From JAOPZW01 sp963788935 (lineage in GTDB: Bacteria > Actinomycetota > Thermoleophilia > Solirubrobacterales > Solirubrobacteraceae), in assembly GCA_963788935.1 (NCBI GenBank), contig CAWBIM010000008.1:1-64000 (forward strand): 64,000 nt of DNA, written 5' to 3'. The notes under the pieces are model-generated. The model made no database searches. It saw nothing but the letters and a program-made list of their open reading frames with translations, and was not told where the DNA came from. The translations under genes were made by a program, and so were the position numbers. Of this stretch, positions 8,124 through 17,931 are shown piece by piece (position 1 is the stretch's first letter; each line of letters starts with the position of its first letter).

Positions 8124-8483
8124 ATGAAGTACCTCGTGCTGATCTACCAGGGCACCACCCCGACGCCGGCCGACCCCGAGGCCTGGGGACGCCTGTCCGA
8201 GGACGAGCAGAAGGCCGTCTACGCGGCGTACGGCGAGATCAACAGCAACCCGAACATCACGCCGGGCGTCGGCATGCAGGCGCCCGAGACGGCGACGACC
8301 GTCCGGGTCAGCGACGGCCGGACGCTCACGACCGACGGCCCGTTCGCCGAGCTCAAGGAGGCGATCGGGGGCTACTTCGTCCTCGAGGCCGACGACCTCG
8401 ACGCGGCCATCGAGGTCGCCGCCAAGGTCCCCGCCGCGAGCATGGGCGGCGCCATCGAGATCCGCCCGGTCCAGGAGTACTAG
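8124..8483 (+). CDS. YCII/DGPF domain protein (ECF42 partner)
   Basis: The 119-residue protein has a YCII-like fold and carries the diagnostic TTDGPFAELKE motif, hence the name DGPF. Such proteins are the usual neighbours of ECF42 sigma factors; their biochemical role is not established. The ATG at 8124 has an excellent AAGGAGG site 6 bases upstream. The stop codon TAG is directly followed, in the same reading frame, by the sigma factor coding sequence, so the two must be translationally coupled or otherwise linked. Confidence 0.9.
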   Translation: MKYLVLIYQGTTPTPADPEAWGRLSEDEQKAVYAAYGEINSNPNITPGVGMQAPETATTVRVSDGRTLTTDGPFAELKEAIGGYFVLEADDLDAAIEVAAKVPAASMGGAIEIRPVQEY

Positions 8484-8486
8484 GCC

Positions 8487-9650
8487 ATCCTCGACCAGGT
8501 CTTCCGCGAGCAGTGGGGCCGGGTCCTCGCTGCCCTGATCGGCTTCCTCGGCGACTTCGACCTCGCCGAGGAGGCCGCCCAGGAGGCGTTCGCGATCGCG
8601 GCGGAGCGCTGGCCGCGCGACGGCGTGCCGTCGAGCCCCGGGGCGTGGCTCGTGACGACGGCGCGCAACCGCGCGGTCGACCGCATCCGCCGCGATCGCA
8701 CGCTCGCGGCCAAGACGCGCCTGCTCGAGATCCCCGAGGCCGTGGAGGACGAGATGGACGACACGACGTTCAAGGACGAGCGTCTCGAGCTCGTCTTCAC
8801 CTGCTGCCATCCCGCGCTCGCGACGGAGGCGCAGGTCGCCTTGACCCTGCGCACGCTCGGCGGACTGACGACCCCCGAGATCGCGCGGGCGTTCCTCCTC
8901 CCCGAGGCGACGATGGCCCAGCGGCTCGTCCGAGCGAAGCGCAAGATCAAGGCGGCCGGGATCCCGTTCCGCGTGCCGCCCGACCACCTCCTGCCCGACC
9001 GCCTCGCCGCCGTGCTCGCGGTGGTCTACCTCATCTTCAACGAGGGCTACGGCGGGCGGATCGACCTCGCCGCCGAGGCGATCCGGCTCGGCCGCGCGCT
9101 CGCGGAGCTCATGCCCGACGAGCCCGAGGTCCACGGCCTGCTGGCGATGATGCTGCTCCACGACGCCCGCCGCGCGGCGCGCTTCCGCGACGGCGAGCTC
9201 GTCCTCCTCGAGGACCAGGACCGCTCGCTGTGGAACGTGACCCAGATCGCCGCGGGCCGCGCGACCCTCGACCGGGCGATCGCGCTGCGCGGCCAGGGCC
9301 CGTACGTCGTGCAGGCCGCGATCGCCGCGCTGCACGCCGACGAGCCGCGCGACTGGGCGCAGATCGCGGCGCTCTACGCGACGCTCGCGCGCCTCACCGG
9401 CTCACCCGTGGTCGAGCTGAGCCGCGCGGTGGCGGTCGCCGAGGCCGAGGGCCCCGAGGCCGGGCTCGCGATCGTCGATCGCCTGCCGCTCGAGGACTAC
9501 CGCTACCTGCACGCCACGCGCGGCGAGCTGCTGCGCCGGCTCGGGCGCGTCGACGAGGCGCGGGCGGCCTATGACCGCGCGCTCGCGCTCGTGCACGACG
9601 ACGCCGAACGGCGCCTGGTCGAGCGGCGCCTGGCCGAGCTCGACGCCTAG
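8487..9650 (+). CDS. ECF42-type RNA polymerase sigma factor with C-terminal extension
   Basis: The product (about 387 residues) has a sigma region 2 (RVLAALIGFLGDFDLAEEAA, then RWPRDGVPSSPGAWLVTTARNRAVDRIRRDR). Region 4 follows (LTLRTLGGLTTPEIARAFLL, then PEATMAQRLVRAKRKIK). It ends in a long TPR-like C-terminal domain (DHLLPDRLAAVLAVVYLIFNEGY ends the transition), all as in the ECF42 family. The start is a puzzle. The frame is continuous with the upstream DGPF gene apart from one TAG, and the first ATG/GTG/TTG codon is GTG 8625, inside region 2. I place the start at ATC 8487, two codons after the stop, because the conserved region begins there. Alternatives are TAG readthrough, a CTG start or a base error. 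The gene converges with and overlaps the end of the MarR gene by 4 bases. Confidence 0.85.
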   Translation: MLDQVFREQWGRVLAALIGFLGDFDLAEEAAQEAFAIAAERWPRDGVPSSPGAWLVTTARNRAVDRIRRDRTLAAKTRLLEIPEAVEDEMDDTTFKDERLELVFTCCHPALATEAQVALTLRTLGGLTTPEIARAFLLPEATMAQRLVRAKRKIKAAGIPFRVPPDHLLPDRLAAVLAVVYLIFNEGYGGRIDLAAEAIRLGRALAELMPDEPEVHGLLAMMLLHDARRAARFRDGELVLLEDQDRSLWNVTQIAAGRATLDRAIALRGQGPYVVQAAIAALHADEPRDWAQIAALYATLARLTGSPVVELSRAVAVAEAEGPEAGLAIVDRLPLEDYRYLHATRGELLRRLGRVDEARAAYDRALALVHDDAERRLVERRLAELDA

Positions 9651-10163
9651 CGCGGCGCGCGCCGGCGCACCGGATGCGTGCACTGCGCGGGCTCGGACAG
9701 CCGCGTGCGGACGAGCTGGGTCAAGCGCACCGAGGAAGGCGGTGCGGTCCGCGTCGGAGAGCACGCTCAGGACGTCGTCGCGGATCTCGTCCCCGATCCG
9801 CTGGGCCTCGCGGAGCGCCTTCGCCCCGGCCGGCGTCACGGCGATCACGCGCGCGCGGCGGTCGGTCGGCGACGGCCGGCGCTCGGCCAGGCCGGCGGCC
9901 TCGAGCTCGTCGAGCGTGACGACCATCGTCGTCTTGTCGAGCCCGACGAGCCGGGCGAGCTGCGTCTGGGAGTACTCGCCCGTCGCGGCGGCGGCGAGGA
10001 CGGAGTGGGCGCGCGGCGAGACGCCGAGGTCCTCGAGCGCGGCGGTCAGCTCGGTGGTGAGGGTCCAGCTCGCGCGGGACAGCAGCCAGCAGAGGTTGTC
10101 GCAGAGCGGCGCCGGCGCCGCCTCGGAGGGCTGCTCGGTGCGCGGGTCCGCGGTCGTGGCCAT
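9647..10163 (-). CDS. MarR family repressor, C-terminus frameshifted
   Basis: The protein is a winged-helix MarR regulator. It has a dimerisation helix (CDNLCWLLSRASWTLTTELT), HTH YSQTQLARLVGLDKTTMVVTLDELEAAGL and wing RRPSPTDRRARVIAVTPAG. In the sequence as given the frame runs on after FLGALD into antisense of the sigma gene, giving 253 residues. Removing one base of the AA at 9723-9724 restores a normal end (FLGALTQLVRTRLSEPA ...) with stop at 9647-9649 and a length of about 171 residues. I therefore annotate a one-base frameshift. The gene diverges from an MFS exporter, with a perfect palindrome between them, so it very probably represses that exporter and itself in response to a small ligand. 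Confidence 0.85.
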
Positions 10164-10198
10164 GTCCTCCCGAATGATAGCAACGATCTATCCGCACA

Positions 10199-10222
10199 AG
10201 ATCGTCTCGTACGAGACGATCT
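10199..10222. promoter_or_regulatory. Perfect 24-bp palindromic operator (MarR site)
   Basis: Half-site AGATCGTCTCGT is followed directly by its exact reverse complement, centred at 10210/10211. It lies in the 74-bp space between the divergent marR and MFS genes, 16 bases before the MFS start codon. Perfect symmetry over 24 bases and this position make it the likely MarR dimer site. Confidence 0.85.
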
Positions 10223-10237
10223 GCTACGGTCGCAACC

Positions 10238-11743
10238 ATGACCCGGATCTCGACGCCGCCCGCCACCACGACACCTGCCCCCGGAGCGGGCGAACGGAGC
10301 CGCTGGATCGCGCTGGTCGTCCTCTGCGCCGGGATGCTGATGATCATCCTCGACCAGACGATCGTGAACGTGGCGCTGCCCTCGATCCAGAGCGACCTCG
10401 GCTTCTCGCAGTCGGGGCTCGCGTGGGTCGTCAACGCCTACCTCATCGCGTTCGGCGGGCTGCTCCTGCTGGCCGGCCGCCTCGGCGACCTCGTCGGGCG
10501 CCGGCGGGTCTTCCTCGGCGGCCTGACGCTCTTCACGCTCGCGTCGCTGCTGTGCGGCGCCGCCCAGAGCCAGGACGTCCTCGTCGCCGCCCGCTTCGTG
10601 CAGGGCGTCGGCGGCGCGTTCACCTCCGCCGTGATCCTCGGCATGATCGTCACGCTGTTCCCGCGCCCGGACGAGCAGGCGAAGGCGATCGGCGTGTTCT
10701 CGTTCGTCGCCGCCGCCGGCGGGTCGATCGGCCTGCTCGCCGGCGGCGTGCTCACCGAGGCGCTGAGCTGGCACTGGATCTTCTTCGTCAACGTCCCGAT
10801 CGGGATCGTGACCGGCGTCCTCGCCCGGCGCCTGCTCGCCCACGAGGACGGCATCGGCCTCGACCGCGGCGCCGACGTCCCGGGCGCGCTGCTGATCGTC
10901 GGCGCGCTGATGCTCGCCGTCTACACGATCGTGCAGGTCCCCGAGAACGGCTGGGGCTCGGCCGAGACGCTCGGCCTCGGGGCCGTCGCCGTCGCCCTGC
11001 TCGCCGGGTTCGTCGCCCGCGAGGCGACGGCGGCACAGCCGCTCGTCCCGCTGCGGATCTTCCGCGCCCGCAACGCGACGACCGCGAACCTCGTGCAGAT
11101 GCTGCTGGTGGCCGGGATGCTCGGCGTGTTCTTCCTCGGCGCCCTGTACCTGCAGCGCGTGCTCGGCTACGGCGCGCTCGACGTCGGCCTCGCGTTCCTG
11201 CCCGTCGCGCTCGGCATCGCCACGTTGTCGCTCGGCGTGTCGGCGCGGCTGATCCTGCGCTTCGGCGGCCGGGCGACGCTCGTGCCGGGCCTCGTGCTCG
11301 CGGGCCTGGGGCTCCTCCTGTTCTCGCGCGTGCCGGTGGACGCCACCTACGTGCGCGACCTGCTGCCCGCGATGGTGCTCCTCGGGATCGGCGTCGGGCT
11401 CGCGTTCCCCGCGCTGACCAGCCTCGCGATGTCCGGCGCCACGCCGAGCGAGTCCGGCCTCGCCTCGGGCCTGTTCCAGACGACGCAGCAGGTCGGCGCC
11501 GCGCTCGGCCTCGCGGTGCTCGCGACGCTGTCGACGACGCGCACCGAGAGCCTGCGCGCGGCGGGCGACTCCGCGTCGAGCGCCCTGACGAGCGGCTACC
11601 ACCTCGCGTTCACGATCGCGGTCGTCCTCGTCGTCGGGGCCCTGGCGCTGGCCGTCACCCTCCTGCGACCCGAGACCGCGCCGGCGCCGGCGGCGAGCGC
11701 CGAGGACATCCGCGGCGCGCGGCCCGCGTTCTCGGAGGAGTAG
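10238..11743 (+). CDS. DHA2-family MFS drug/proton antiporter (EmrB/QacA type)
   Basis: The 501-residue integral membrane protein has about 14 hydrophobic helices. The DHA2 hallmarks are LDQTIVNVALPSIQSDLG in helix 1, the motif A sequence GRLGDLVGRRRVFL after helix 2, and motif C-like SIGLLAGGVLTEALSWHWIF. It should export drugs or other hydrophobic compounds using the proton gradient. Start ATG 10238 is 16 bases after the palindrome. It diverges from a marR gene, the classic arrangement of a ligand-inducible efflux unit. The specific substrate is unknown. Confidence 0.92.
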   Translation: MTRISTPPATTTPAPGAGERSRWIALVVLCAGMLMIILDQTIVNVALPSIQSDLGFSQSGLAWVVNAYLIAFGGLLLLAGRLGDLVGRRRVFLGGLTLFTLASLLCGAAQSQDVLVAARFVQGVGGAFTSAVILGMIVTLFPRPDEQAKAIGVFSFVAAAGGSIGLLAGGVLTEALSWHWIFFVNVPIGIVTGVLARRLLAHEDGIGLDRGADVPGALLIVGALMLAVYTIVQVPENGWGSAETLGLGAVAVALLAGFVAREATAAQPLVPLRIFRARNATTANLVQMLLVAGMLGVFFLGALYLQRVLGYGALDVGLAFLPVALGIATLSLGVSARLILRFGGRATLVPGLVLAGLGLLLFSRVPVDATYVRDLLPAMVLLGIGVGLAFPALTSLAMSGATPSESGLASGLFQTTQQVGAALGLAVLATLSTTRTESLRAAGDSASSALTSGYHLAFTIAVVLVVGALALAVTLLRPETAPAPAASAEDIRGARPAFSEE

Positions 11744-11746
11744 CCC

Positions 11747-12554
11747 TCAGCTAGCAGCCGGCGCGGCGTCCGCGGGGGCCGCGCCGGCCAGTTCGCGCGC
11801 GAAGAACTCCATCGCCGTGCGGGTCTTCGTCTGCTGCTCGCCCGTCGTGTCGACGCCGCACTCGTTGAGGAAGATCCGCATCTCGGCGGCCACCTGGAAC
11901 GCCTCGGTGGTCGCGCAGCGCGTCGACAGCTCGAGGATGCGCGACCCGTCCGGGTAGAGCCACAGCTCGGAGACGAGGCGGCGGCCGAGGTCCGCGGGCG
12001 CGGACTTCAGCTTGAGGACGAACACCGGCCCGAGCACACTCAGATCGTCGAGGCCGACCCCTTCCGGCGCGTGCTCGGCGAAGAACGCGCGCTGACTCTT
12101 GCTGAACACCTTGCGCAGCGGCGCGTCGCCGTGGACGTGGGCGAGGACCCCGCCCGGGCGGACGACGCCCTTGAGCGACCCCGAGCAGACGAACCCGCCC
12201 GGCATCGCGTCGACCTCGACGGTGAAGGCCGGGTCGGCGCGCAGGCTCGGACGAGACCTTCTCCGGCACGACCGGCCGGAGCTTCACGGTCGAGTCCTCG
12301 CCCTTGCGCTGGACACGGCGGGCGCGCACCACGACCCCGTGCTCCTGCAGCGTCAGGTCCGGCGTGTCGAAGAAGAAGATCTGACGGATCTGGGCGTCCA
12401 GCGGGTCGAGCTGCAGCGCCCGGATCGCCGAGCGCTGAGCGTCCTCGCGGATGGTGAGCTTCAGCTCGACGCTGTCGGCGTCGCGGACGAGGTGCATCAT
12501 CTCCGCGAGCTGCTCTTCGGACAGGACGTGGCGCGGGGTCTCGGCGGTGGTCAT
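11747..12554 (-). CDS. CYTH domain (adenylate cyclase/thiamine-triphosphatase fold) protein, frameshifted
   Basis: The N-terminal part (MTTAETPRHVLSEEQLAEMM ... DSVELKLTIRE ... IRQIFFFDTPDLTLQEHGV ... STVKLRPVVPEKV) and the C-terminal part (VEVDAMPGGFVCSGSLKG ... FSKSQRAFFAEHAPEG ... FVLKLKSAP ... RILELSTRC ... GEQQTKTRTAMEFFA) lie in two frames. They join with one extra base near 12250-12256. The restored protein is about 268 residues. It has the alternating Glu/Lys/Arg strands of the CYTH tunnel fold, which binds triphosphates or polyphosphate. This actinobacterial subfamily has no assigned reaction that I know. Convergent with the MFS gene (3-base gap). The start ATG 12554 lies about 90 bases from the GntR gene stop. 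Confidence 0.82.
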
Positions 12555-12640
12555 CGCGTGCGCGACTCTCCCACCGCCGGATACGCCCGACCACCGTGCG
12601 CACCGGTGTCCCGGCGGGGGGCCGACGCCCCCGGCCGCCG

Positions 12641-13348
12641 CTACTCGTCCTCGAAGACCACCTCGAGCTCGTGCTCCTTGAGCGCCGCCTCGAGGCGCTC
12701 GCCCGGGCCCTCGGCGATGGCGGCGACGAGCTCGCGGTGGATGGCGATGTGGCCGCTGGCGTCGAAGCCCTTGAACTCGGCCCCCTCGACGGCGTCCTCG
12801 AGGAAGTCGAGCATCGTGAGGTAGATGCTGCGCAGCGGCAGGTTGCGCACCATCTTCGCGATGCGCCGGTGGAGGTTCCACGTGTGGCAGAGGACGGTGA
12901 GCGGGTCCTGCGCGTCGTTCTCCATCGTGTCGAGCATGTGCTCGAGGACGCGCAGGTCGGCGTCGCGGCGGTGGACGGCGGCCTCGCGGCAGATGAGCGG
13001 CTCGAGCGCGTTGCGGACCACGTGGTGGTCGGCGACCGCGGCCTCGTTCCACTTGTAGCCCATCACGAAGTGGTTGAGCCGCGCGCGCGTGGAGGCGTGC
13101 GTGACGAACACCCCGCCGCCCGGGCCGGGGCGCGCGGTGAGCATCCCGCGCATCTCGAGCAGGCGGATCGCCTCGTTGACCGTGGCGAGGGCGACGCCGA
13201 AGCGGGCGCGCAGCTCCTCCTTCGTGCCCAGCCGCTGGCCGGGACTCAGCTCGCCGCCGGTGATCTCCTGCTCGAGCTCGCGTGCGATCGCCTCTCCCAG
13301 GGAGACACGCGAGCTCGACAGGTACGTGTGCATCGTTGTTCCAGCCAT
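12641..13348 (-). CDS. GntR/FadR-family regulator 1 (paralogue of 17170-17931)
   Basis: The 235-residue protein has an N-terminal winged helix (IARELEQEITGGELSPGQRLG, then TKEELRARFGVALATVNEAIRLLEMRGMLTARPGPGGGVFV) and a C-terminal all-helical FCD-type ligand domain (VVRNALEPLICREAAVHRRD ... HRELVAAIAEGPGERLEAAL). ATG 13348 or an in-frame ATG five codons later could be the start. It is closely similar over its length to the GntR gene on the far side of the ABC cassette (LHRRIAK, SIYLTxLDFLEDxxxxGD). It is downstream of and collinear with the ABC transporter genes, and probably controls them in response to the imported sugar or its product. Confidence 0.88.
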   Translation of the reverse strand: MAGTTMHTYLSSSRVSLGEAIARELEQEITGGELSPGQRLGTKEELRARFGVALATVNEAIRLLEMRGMLTARPGPGGGVFVTHASTRARLNHFVMGYKWNEAAVADHHVVRNALEPLICREAAVHRRDADLRVLEHMLDTMENDAQDPLTVLCHTWNLHRRIAKMVRNLPLRSIYLTMLDFLEDAVEGAEFKGFDASGHIAIHRELVAAIAEGPGERLEAALKEHELEVVFEDE

Positions 13349-13463
13349 CCGGGCATCCGTTCTCGGTTGGTCGTCAGTGCGGGCGCGACCGTACCATGCG
13401 TCACAAGCGGCACACAGGGTCGCATCCGCACGTCGGTGGCGGGCACCCCGCAGTTTCCGCCGT

Positions 13464-14996
<1,533 letters not shown>

Positions 14997-15016
14997 GGGC
15001 GGGCCGGCGGCGGCGC

Positions 15017-16084
15017 CTACCCGCCGGGCAGCGGCCGGAGGTGGGCCGACGGGTTGCCGAGCTGCTCCTCGACCGTCGCGCGGTAGAAGGCCGTGCGCGT
15101 GCTCGCGTTGCGCTGGCGGGCGAGGATCGCGTCGATGTTCTTCGTCGTCACGAGCGCGGCGCCGGGATCCCACCAGCCCTTCGGCAGTGCCTTGCCGTCG
15201 CGGGCCTGGCGCGCGAGCAGCGCGATCGCGATGTAGCCCTTGAGCCAGTGCTCGGGGTCGACGAGCGCGTAGACGCGGCCGTCCTTGACCGCCTGCAGCG
15301 CGACCGGGTCGACGTCGGCGCCGCCGACGAGGAGCGTGCGGCCGGTCCGCTGCTGGATGCGCGCGAGCGACACCACGGCCTGGTCGCCCGGGTCGAGGTA
15401 GGCGAGCGCGTCCGGGTGCGCCCGGACGATCCCCGACCACGCGTTGAAGTTCTCCGTCGGCTCGGTCCCGGTGTTCAGCGGCCCGACGAGCTTCACCTGC
15501 GGGCGCTTCTGGCGCAGGACCTGCTCGATGCCCTGCACGCGCTGGTCGAGGACCGGCAGGCCCGGGATCGGGTTGCCGATGACGATCTCGCCGCGCGCGT
15601 CGGCCGGCACCTTCGCGAGGATCGCCTCGGCGAGCACCTTCCCGACCGCGACGTTGTCGTTGCCGACGAACGTCTCGACGTCGCTTCCGTCGGGCGGCGG
15701 CGTGTCGACCGACACCTGCGGGATGCCGCGCGCGACGGCCTGCGAGAACGGGCGGACGAACAGGTCGGGCGTCGTCGTCATCGTCGCGATGCCGTCCTTC
15801 GCGGTCTGCATCGCGGCCTGGAAGAGCTGGACCTCCTGCGGCCCGTTGACCCCGTTCGGGGCCGCGCTGCGGAGCTTGACGCCCTCGCTCGCCGCGGCCG
15901 CCTTGGCCCCGAAGGCCATCTCCTGGAACGCGTTCTGGGTCGTCGTCGCGGTGATCATCGCGAGCGTGACGTCCTTCGCCGCCTTGCCGCTCCCGGACCC
16001 GGAGGCGGACCCGCCCGATCCGCCGCACGCGGCGACGGCGAGGGCGAGCGCGGCGGCGATCGCCGCGACGAGCGAGGCCCTCAC
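15017..16084 (-). CDS. Sugar ABC transporter substrate-binding lipoprotein (RbsB-like)
   Basis: The 355-residue precursor has a lipoprotein signal (LALAVAAC, with the Cys as the lipid attachment site) followed by a Gly/Ser linker. It then matches the periplasmic-binding fold I of ribose-type importers: DVTLAMITATTTQNAFQEMA, FQAAMQTAKDGIATMTTTPD, GIPQVSVDT, FVGNDNVAVGKVLAEAI. It would capture a sugar at the outer face of the membrane and hand it to the permease. The GTG start overlaps the permease stop as GTGA (16081-16084), a sign of tight translational coupling. The sugar is not identifiable from the sequence. Confidence 0.9.
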   Translation of the reverse strand: MRASLVAAIAAALALAVAACGGSGGSASGSGSGKAAKDVTLAMITATTTQNAFQEMAFGAKAAAASEGVKLRSAAPNGVNGPQEVQLFQAAMQTAKDGIATMTTTPDLFVRPFSQAVARGIPQVSVDTPPPDGSDVETFVGNDNVAVGKVLAEAILAKVPADARGEIVIGNPIPGLPVLDQRVQGIEQVLRQKRPQVKLVGPLNTGTEPTENFNAWSGIVRAHPDALAYLDPGDQAVVSLARIQQRTGRTLLVGGADVDPVALQAVKDGRVYALVDPEHWLKGYIAIALLARQARDGKALPKGWWDPGAALVTTKNIDAILARQRNASTRTAFYRATVEEQLGNPSAHLRPLPGG

Positions 16085-17091
16085 AGCGCGAGCCCCGACC
16101 GGTGGCCGCGCCGCCGGCGGCGCAGGAGGCTGTCGAGCGACACGGCGCCCAGGATGACGGCGCCCGTGGCGAACGCGCTCCAGTTGAGCGGCACGTCGAA
16201 GTACACGAGGCCGCTGGTGACGACCCCGAGCAGGATCGCCCCGATGATCGCGCCGGCGACCGTGGCGCTCCCGCCGCGCAGCGGCGTGCCGCCGATGACC
16301 GCCGCGGCGACCGCCTGGAGCTCGAAGCCGGTCCCGACGTTCGGGTCGCCGGACTGGAAGAACGCGAGCCCGACGATCCCGGCGAGCCCGCCGAGCAGGC
16401 CCATCAGGACGAGCGCCTGCACGCGCACGCGCGGGATCGAGATGCCGGAGAACGACGCCGCCTCCGGGTTGGAGCCGATCGACCGCACGCGGTAGCCGAA
16501 CGGCGTCAGCCGCAGGACCGCGGTGAGCACGATGCCGGTCACGATCAGGACCCACACGCTCACCGGCAGCCCGAGCGCGTCGCCGCCGAGGAACGTGAAG
16601 AAGGAGTCGTCGGTCGGCAGCCCCGTCACCTGGCGGCCGTCGCTCAGCGCGAGCGCGAGCCCGCGGAACATCGACAGCGTCGCGAGCGTCGCCACGATCG
16701 TCGGGATCGCGATGACCTGGACGAGCAGCGCGTTGACGAGGCCCGCGCCGCCGCCGAGCAGGATCCCGAGCACCGCGGCGAGCCAGGGCGCCATGCCGTC
16801 GCGCATCAGCAGGGCGGAGACGATGAGCGTGAGCCCGAACACCGACCCGACCGACAGGTCGAGCTCGCGCATCGACAGCAGGAACGCCATGCCCGCGGCG
16901 AGGATGCCGACGTAGACCGACTGCGCCAGGACGTCCTTGATCTGGTCCCACGCGAAGAACTCGGGATGCAGGACGCCGATGACGACCGCGAGCGCGACGG
17001 TCGCGACGAGCACGCTGTTGGACTCGAGTTCGAGGACACGGGCGCCGACGGCCCGCAGGCGACCGTCTCGGATCTCCGATTCGCTCGTCAA
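16081..17091 (-). CDS. Sugar ABC transporter permease (RbsC-like)
   Basis: The membrane protein of about 336 residues has roughly nine hydrophobic segments and the branched-chain/ribose permease signature. Segments include GILAAGMAFLLSMRELDLSVGS, FGYRVRSIGSNPEAASFSGI and GGTPLRGGSATVAGAIIGA. The start is uncertain. I chose TTG 17089-17091 (LTSESEIRDG) because the longer open frame upstream runs into the divergent GntR gene and no ATG or GTG is near. No ribosome site is visible, so the mRNA may be leaderless. It is the first gene of permease-binding protein-ATPase-GntR on the minus strand and diverges from GntR 2. Confidence 0.85.
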   Translation of the reverse strand: MTSESEIRDGRLRAVGARVLELESNSVLVATVALAVVIGVLHPEFFAWDQIKDVLAQSVYVGILAAGMAFLLSMRELDLSVGSVFGLTLIVSALLMRDGMAPWLAAVLGILLGGGAGLVNALLVQVIAIPTIVATLATLSMFRGLALALSDGRQVTGLPTDDSFFTFLGGDALGLPVSVWVLIVTGIVLTAVLRLTPFGYRVRSIGSNPEAASFSGISIPRVRVQALVLMGLLGGLAGIVGLAFFQSGDPNVGTGFELQAVAAAVIGGTPLRGGSATVAGAIIGAILLGVVTSGLVYFDVPLNWSAFATGAVILGAVSLDSLLRRRRRGHRSGLAL

Positions 17092-17122
17092 GACCAAACA
17101 GTCATATACACGGTATTTCGCA

Positions 17123-17144
17123 ACACGTGCGCCGTGCCACGTGT
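17123..17144. promoter_or_regulatory. Inverted repeat between ABC operon and GntR 2
   Basis: Arms ACACGTG and CACGTGT are separated by 8 bases, in the 78-bp divergent space. Size and position suit a GntR-family operator controlling both directions. Confidence 0.55.
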
Positions 17145-17169
17145 CGCCGCGCCCGTATGATCTGTCGTC

Positions 17170-17931
17170 GTGGCGCTCGCCGCGCAGCCCCAGGGCCCCT
17201 CTTCGTCGCGCGTGCCGCGTGCGGAGGCGGTCGCACGCGACCTCGAGATCGAGATCCTCTGCGACGGCCTGACGCCCGGCGAGCGGATCGGCACCAAGGA
17301 CGACCTGCGCCAGCGCTTCGGCGTCGCGGTCGCGACGGTCAACGAGGCCGTGCGCCTGCTCGAGATGCGCGGCCTGATCGAGGCCCGCCCCGGCCCCGGC
17401 GGCGGCGTCTTCGTCGCCGACTCGTCCGTCCGGGTCGCGCACACGCGCAGCGGCCTCGGGTCATCCTGGGGCGCGGCGCGCTACGCCGACTGCCTCGTCG
17501 TCCGCAACGCGATCGAGCCGATGGTCTGCCGGGACGCGGCCGCGCACCACGCCGCGGAGGACCGCTCCGCGATGCACCGGATCGTCGAGGAGATGGACCG
17601 CCGGGCCGACGACGCCCACGCCTACTTCGCTCTGAACTGGGCGCTGCACCGGCGGATCGCGAAGCTCTGCCGCAACGCCCCGCTGCACAGCATCTACCTC
17701 ACGCTCCTCGACTTCCTCGAGGACGGGCTCGACCCGGGCGACCTGCGCAACTTCGACGGCACGGCCGACGCGGCCGTCCACCGGGAGCTCGTCGCGGCGA
17801 TCGAGGAGGGGCCGGGCGACCGGCTCGAGGCCGCCATCGCCCGCCACGCGGACCTCTCGCAGCTCGAGCACGCACCGCGGGTGGCCGGGCGCGGCCGAGG
17901 CCGCGGGCCGCGCCGCTCAGCCTCGAGCTAG
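17170..17931 (+). CDS. GntR/FadR-family regulator 2 (paralogue of 12641-13348)
   Basis: The 253-residue protein has the same architecture as GntR 1: winged helix (TKDDLRQRFGVAVATVNEAVRLLEMRGLIEARPGPGGGVFV) and FCD-like helical domain (VVRNAIEPMVCRDAAAHHA ... NWALHRRIAKLCRNAPLHSIYL). The shared recognition helix (GVAxATVNEA) suggests that both paralogues recognise the same or related operators. The GTG start follows the divergent intergenic region with an ACACGTG inverted repeat. The tail is rich in Arg and Gly. The 3' end overlaps the convergent IclR gene by 15 bases. Confidence 0.88.
   Translation: MALAAQPQGPSSSRVPRAEAVARDLEIEILCDGLTPGERIGTKDDLRQRFGVAVATVNEAVRLLEMRGLIEARPGPGGGVFVADSSVRVAHTRSGLGSSWGAARYADCLVVRNAIEPMVCRDAAAHHAAEDRSAMHRIVEEMDRRADDAHAYFALNWALHRRIAKLCRNAPLHSIYLTLLDFLEDGLDPGDLRNFDGTADAAVHRELVAAIEEGPGDRLEAAIARHADLSQLEHAPRVAGRGRGRGPRRSASS

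Noticed and set aside
8124..9650. Selenocysteine- or pyrrolysine-type recoding of the TAG between DGPF and sigma genes
   Set aside because: No pyrrolysine system or recoding signal is visible, and separate DGPF and sigma genes are the norm for this family. Readthrough remains only a possibility in the findings.
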